Shown in pieces: positions 61,622-64,000 of a stretch of DNA of 64,000 nucleotides. Every line of letters begins with the position of its first letter. Position 1 is the first letter of the stretch. Both the position numbers and the translations under genes were made by a program. The notes beneath the pieces were generated by a model. The model made no database searches. It saw only the letters and a program-made list of their open reading frames with translations, and had not been told where the DNA came from. The DNA comes from Prevotella sp. (GTDB lineage Bacteria > Bacteroidota > Bacteroidia > Bacteroidales > Bacteroidaceae), in contig JAFZIY010000026.1 of NCBI GenBank assembly GCA_017554105.1, positions 1 to 64,000 of the forward strand. Reading direction: 5' to 3'.

Positions 61622-63665
61622 GATTGTTTGCTTTTAATGTGTTTAACAGGTTATTCAGCGACTGCATCGCCTCTGATTCTGCCTGCATTGCGTTTTGGAA
61701 GTCACGAATGGCTTCCTGTAAGTCAATCTGCTCTTCTGGTTCGAAGGTATCCACATAACGGGGAATATTGAGATTGAACTCGTTTTCCTCGATGTCCTCC
61801 ATATCGACAATGGCAAAATAACGCTTGCGCAATTCTGGGTCAGCGAACATCTGCAACAGTTCCGTTTCTACATCGATAATCGCCTGACGTTGCTTTGCGG
61901 CTTTCTCTTTGGCGGCATTTATCTTGGTAGCCTTGTCAGCAAGCAACTTATCTAAGGCTTTCTGACTGGTTTCCAAAGACTTCAGGTCTCCCTTCGTTGG
62001 TTTCTTGCCTTTTTCTTCCTTGTCCTTAATGGCTTGTTTGGCCTTATTCAGTTTATCTGTCTTGATGGCAATGTCTTCTGCCAAATCTTTCTCAATCTCA
62101 GAAACTTCATATTCAAGGTCTATCTGGATTTGGCTGTTCAGTTGTAGTTTTCTTTCAGCTATCCATACTTTTGCTTTCTCTATATCTCCCCAACTTTCCA
62201 GCATTGTGGAGATACGAAGTACATCCTGAGGTTCCAGCACGCTCATATTGGCATCTTCACGATACCAGCCCTTCTTGGCTGCATAGACCATCAGCACCTT
62301 GTTCTTTCGTTCTGCAGGCTTGTTTTTGTCGAAGAAGATGATAGCACCTGGGATAGTCGTACCATAGAACAGGTTGCTGGGCAGCACGACAATAGCATCG
62401 ATGATATTGATGTGTTGTTTAAAGCCTATACCCTGTAAGAATCCACGACGAATCAGATATTCCACATCAGCCTTGCGATTCTGGCCATCTTCTTCCTCGG
62501 TCTTCTCTGGTTGCCCCCTGAATAAAACACCTTGCGGACATACTACACCAGCCTTGCCTTTATCATCCAATGAGGCAATGATATGCTGTAAGAAAGCAAA
62601 GTCTCCATTGCTATAGGGAGGAATGCCATAGATAAGACGATTGTAAGAGTCTGTAAACTCCTTTTTATATTCCAATTGAGGTGTTCCGTCTTTCTTATTG
62701 ATAGCCTTCCCTTTCTTGTCTTTCTTAGGTTCGCCATTCTGCGCCCAATTCTCTAATGAGAATGGGAAATTGGCCATCACCTTATCAAATGTGCGAAGTT
62801 CCAAAACATTATCTTCATCCTTGAACTTTGGATCGCGAATGGTATCGCCTTGCTCTATACGGGCATCCAAGCCATGCAGAATCATGTTGATATTACAGAT
62901 AGCCCATGTGTTCCATACCAATTCCTGTCCGAAAAGACGCACACTTTTTTGGTCGTGATAGTTCATCTTTGCATACTTAGCAGCATTGAGCAGGAAACCG
63001 CCAGAGCCACAAGTCGGGTCATAGATAGTCTCGCCCTCTTGGGGTTTCAAATAGCGGACAATGATATCAACAACCTCTTGAGGTGTGTAGAACTGGCCAG
63101 CCATCGTGCCCCCCTTATTTTCATCGGCAAAACGCTTGATCAGATATTCATAGGCATCACCCAACACATCTACGGTCACATTGTTGTTACTTAAGTCAAC
63201 GGCTCCCAAATAACTGATCAGGTTTGAAAGAACCTCTGGATCGAGTTTCTTTCCCCCGGATCCATCAGGGGCAGGCTCGTTCCAACGTACCGTATTAATA
63301 ATACCTTTTAATATATACTTTCCGTTTTTATCAATATTCTGGTCAGCAATGGCTCCAACAGCCTTGTCAAGCGTCTCATTCTTCTTGTCAATAGGAGCCT
63401 TTCGCACATCTTCCCAAAAACACCCTTTAGGGATAATAAAGTCGTGCATCTTCTTGGTTATCACATCAAGTTCTCTTGCTGAAGGCTCACGACAGAATTC
63501 GCCCATGAATTGTTCCTTTCCATGTTCTATTTCCCACTGGTAATTATCAGAGAGTCGTTTGAAGAATAAAAGTGAGAGGATGTAGGACTTATAGTCCTCC
63601 ACCTTATCGCGAAGTATATCTGCCATTCCAAAAAGCAGACTTCCTAATGCTTGCTTCGTTATCAT
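61614..63665 (-). CDS. hsdM: type I restriction DNA-methyltransferase subunit
   Basis: A 683-residue N6-adenine methylase. The N-terminal helical HsdM_N domain begins ALGSLLFGMADILRDKVEDYKSYIL. SAM-binding motif I is YDPTCGSGGFLLNAA; the catalytic motif IV appears as ANFPFS instead of the usual NPPF/NPPY, as in some HsdM. A long coiled coil (about 515-600, Lys/Glu-rich) lies near the C-terminus. It is the first gene of the island operon, overlapping the AlbA_2 gene by 8 nt. Confidence 0.95.
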   Translation of the reverse strand: MITKQALGSLLFGMADILRDKVEDYKSYILSLLFFKRLSDNYQWEIEHGKEQFMGEFCREPSARELDVITKKMHDFIIPKGCFWEDVRKAPIDKKNETLDKAVGAIADQNIDKNGKYILKGIINTVRWNEPAPDGSGGKKLDPEVLSNLISYLGAVDLSNNNVTVDVLGDAYEYLIKRFADENKGGTMAGQFYTPQEVVDIIVRYLKPQEGETIYDPTCGSGGFLLNAAKYAKMNYHDQKSVRLFGQELVWNTWAICNINMILHGLDARIEQGDTIRDPKFKDEDNVLELRTFDKVMANFPFSLENWAQNGEPKKDKKGKAINKKDGTPQLEYKKEFTDSYNRLIYGIPPYSNGDFAFLQHIIASLDDKGKAGVVCPQGVLFRGQPEKTEEEDGQNRKADVEYLIRRGFLQGIGFKQHINIIDAIVVLPSNLFYGTTIPGAIIFFDKNKPAERKNKVLMVYAAKKGWYREDANMSVLEPQDVLRISTMLESWGDIEKAKVWIAERKLQLNSQIQIDLEYEVSEIEKDLAEDIAIKTDKLNKAKQAIKDKEEKGKKPTKGDLKSLETSQKALDKLLADKATKINAAKEKAAKQRQAIIDVETELLQMFADPELRKRYFAIVDMEDIEENEFNLNIPRYVDTFEPEEQIDLQEAIRDFQNAMQAESEAMQSLNNLLNTLKANNHD

Positions 63666-63695
63666 CTATGAATGTATTAATCCAGTATTTGAGCG

Positions 63696-63703
63696 CAAAT
63701 ATA
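63696..63703 (-). promoter_or_regulatory. -7 element of the hsd operon
   Basis: TATATTTG on the minus strand, 31 nt before the hsdM ATG. No clear -33 box. Confidence 0.5.
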
Positions 63704-64000
63704 CACAAAATTTCTAATTCCACCTAATTAAATGAAGACTATCAACAGATATATATTGTTGTTTCCTTATTATCTCTAATTTTGCCTCCACTAATTCTAA
63801 AAAGGAAGTGTAAAAGACTTATTATGAGAGACGCTTTTGCCCCTGTATGACGTTTACTAATACTGTTATTTTACCCAGGGCGATAATTCTCACAGGTCAA
63901 ATTATATATATCCCAAAGTTTTTGGGTGATTTGTTAGGTTATTCAGGATTTATATTTATCTTTGCAGGGATTTTGAATAAGTGGAATACCAACGCCACGA
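63704..64000. other. intergenic end of window
   Basis: A+T-rich with no open frame I would call. A small palindrome CCCAAA-GTT-TTTGGG is at 63912-63926. A plus-strand TATCTTTG at 63957-63964 looks like the -7 box of a gene beginning beyond the edge. Confidence 0.5.

Overview
The window looks like a chromosomal segment of a Bacteroidales bacterium, most likely Prevotellaceae. Most identifiable promoters have the Bacteroidota form TTTG/TTG - about 19-21 nt - TAnnTTTG. The gene content includes the type IX secretion regulators PorW/SprE and PorX, the psd-pssA-DUF4834 trio, the DUF1599-DoxX-tpiA-SPOR-folE cluster, and many short Bacteroidota lipoproteins. Genus is inferred from gene order and sequence style, not from a marker gene.

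Layout. Positions 1-9100 are accessory: a GNAT acetyltransferase, an orphan HicB-like protein, two unknown small proteins, a DUF1016/YhcG nuclease cassette between ~80-bp inverted repeats, a single-chain type IIG (ISP-like) restriction-modification enzyme, a metallophosphoesterase, and a Y-family polymerase with a YolD-like partner. Positions 9200-14300 hold secreted carbohydrate/ester hydrolases: a 1100-residue multi-esterase fusion and a GH27 alpha-galactosidase. Positions 14300-19550 run on the minus strand: DUF4840 lipoprotein, FolE, SPOR protein, TpiA fused in frame to a DoxX-like membrane protein, DUF1599 and a lipoprotein. Positions 19700-28300 run on the plus strand: CCA-adding enzyme, an RND efflux operon (adaptor, pump, TolC-like channel) and an LpxA-like acyltransferase. 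Positions 28300-30700 hold three minus-strand genes, one a JetD-like TOPRIM protein. Positions 31000-38300 carry aroA, a small membrane protein, porW, porX and tsaE. Positions 38400-51400 are housekeeping: trxA, dnaE, psd, pssA, pyrH, birA, tadA, rsmI, tdk, a PerM-type permease and tRNA-Lys(UUU).

Positions 51450-63700 form a minus-strand type I restriction-modification operon next to the tRNA gene. Its order is hsdM, AlbA_2/GHKL regulator-like gene, hsdS, GHKL-ATPase/PD-(D/E)xK nuclease fusion, Sll1717-type P-loop ATPase, hsdR, YgjP-like metallopeptidase. The GHKL-nuclease plus P-loop ATPase pair is the best candidate for an undescribed defence module. A frameshifted relic of an hsdS 3' end lies between these two genes, which suggests the module was inserted or rearranged at hsdS.

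A second theme is palindromic and simple-repeat DNA. It includes an exact 22-bp-period array of 17-bp TTACCA-N5-TGGTAA palindromes between tsaE and trxA, a perfect 39-bp palindrome inside the type IIG gene, in-frame 27-bp palindromes inside the DUF1016 gene, a 27-bp perfect inverted repeat between DUF4834 and pyrH, and short intergenic spacers filled with family-specific simple repeats, several of which can fold into hairpins.

No search or folding program was run. Family names rest on recognised motifs and lengths.
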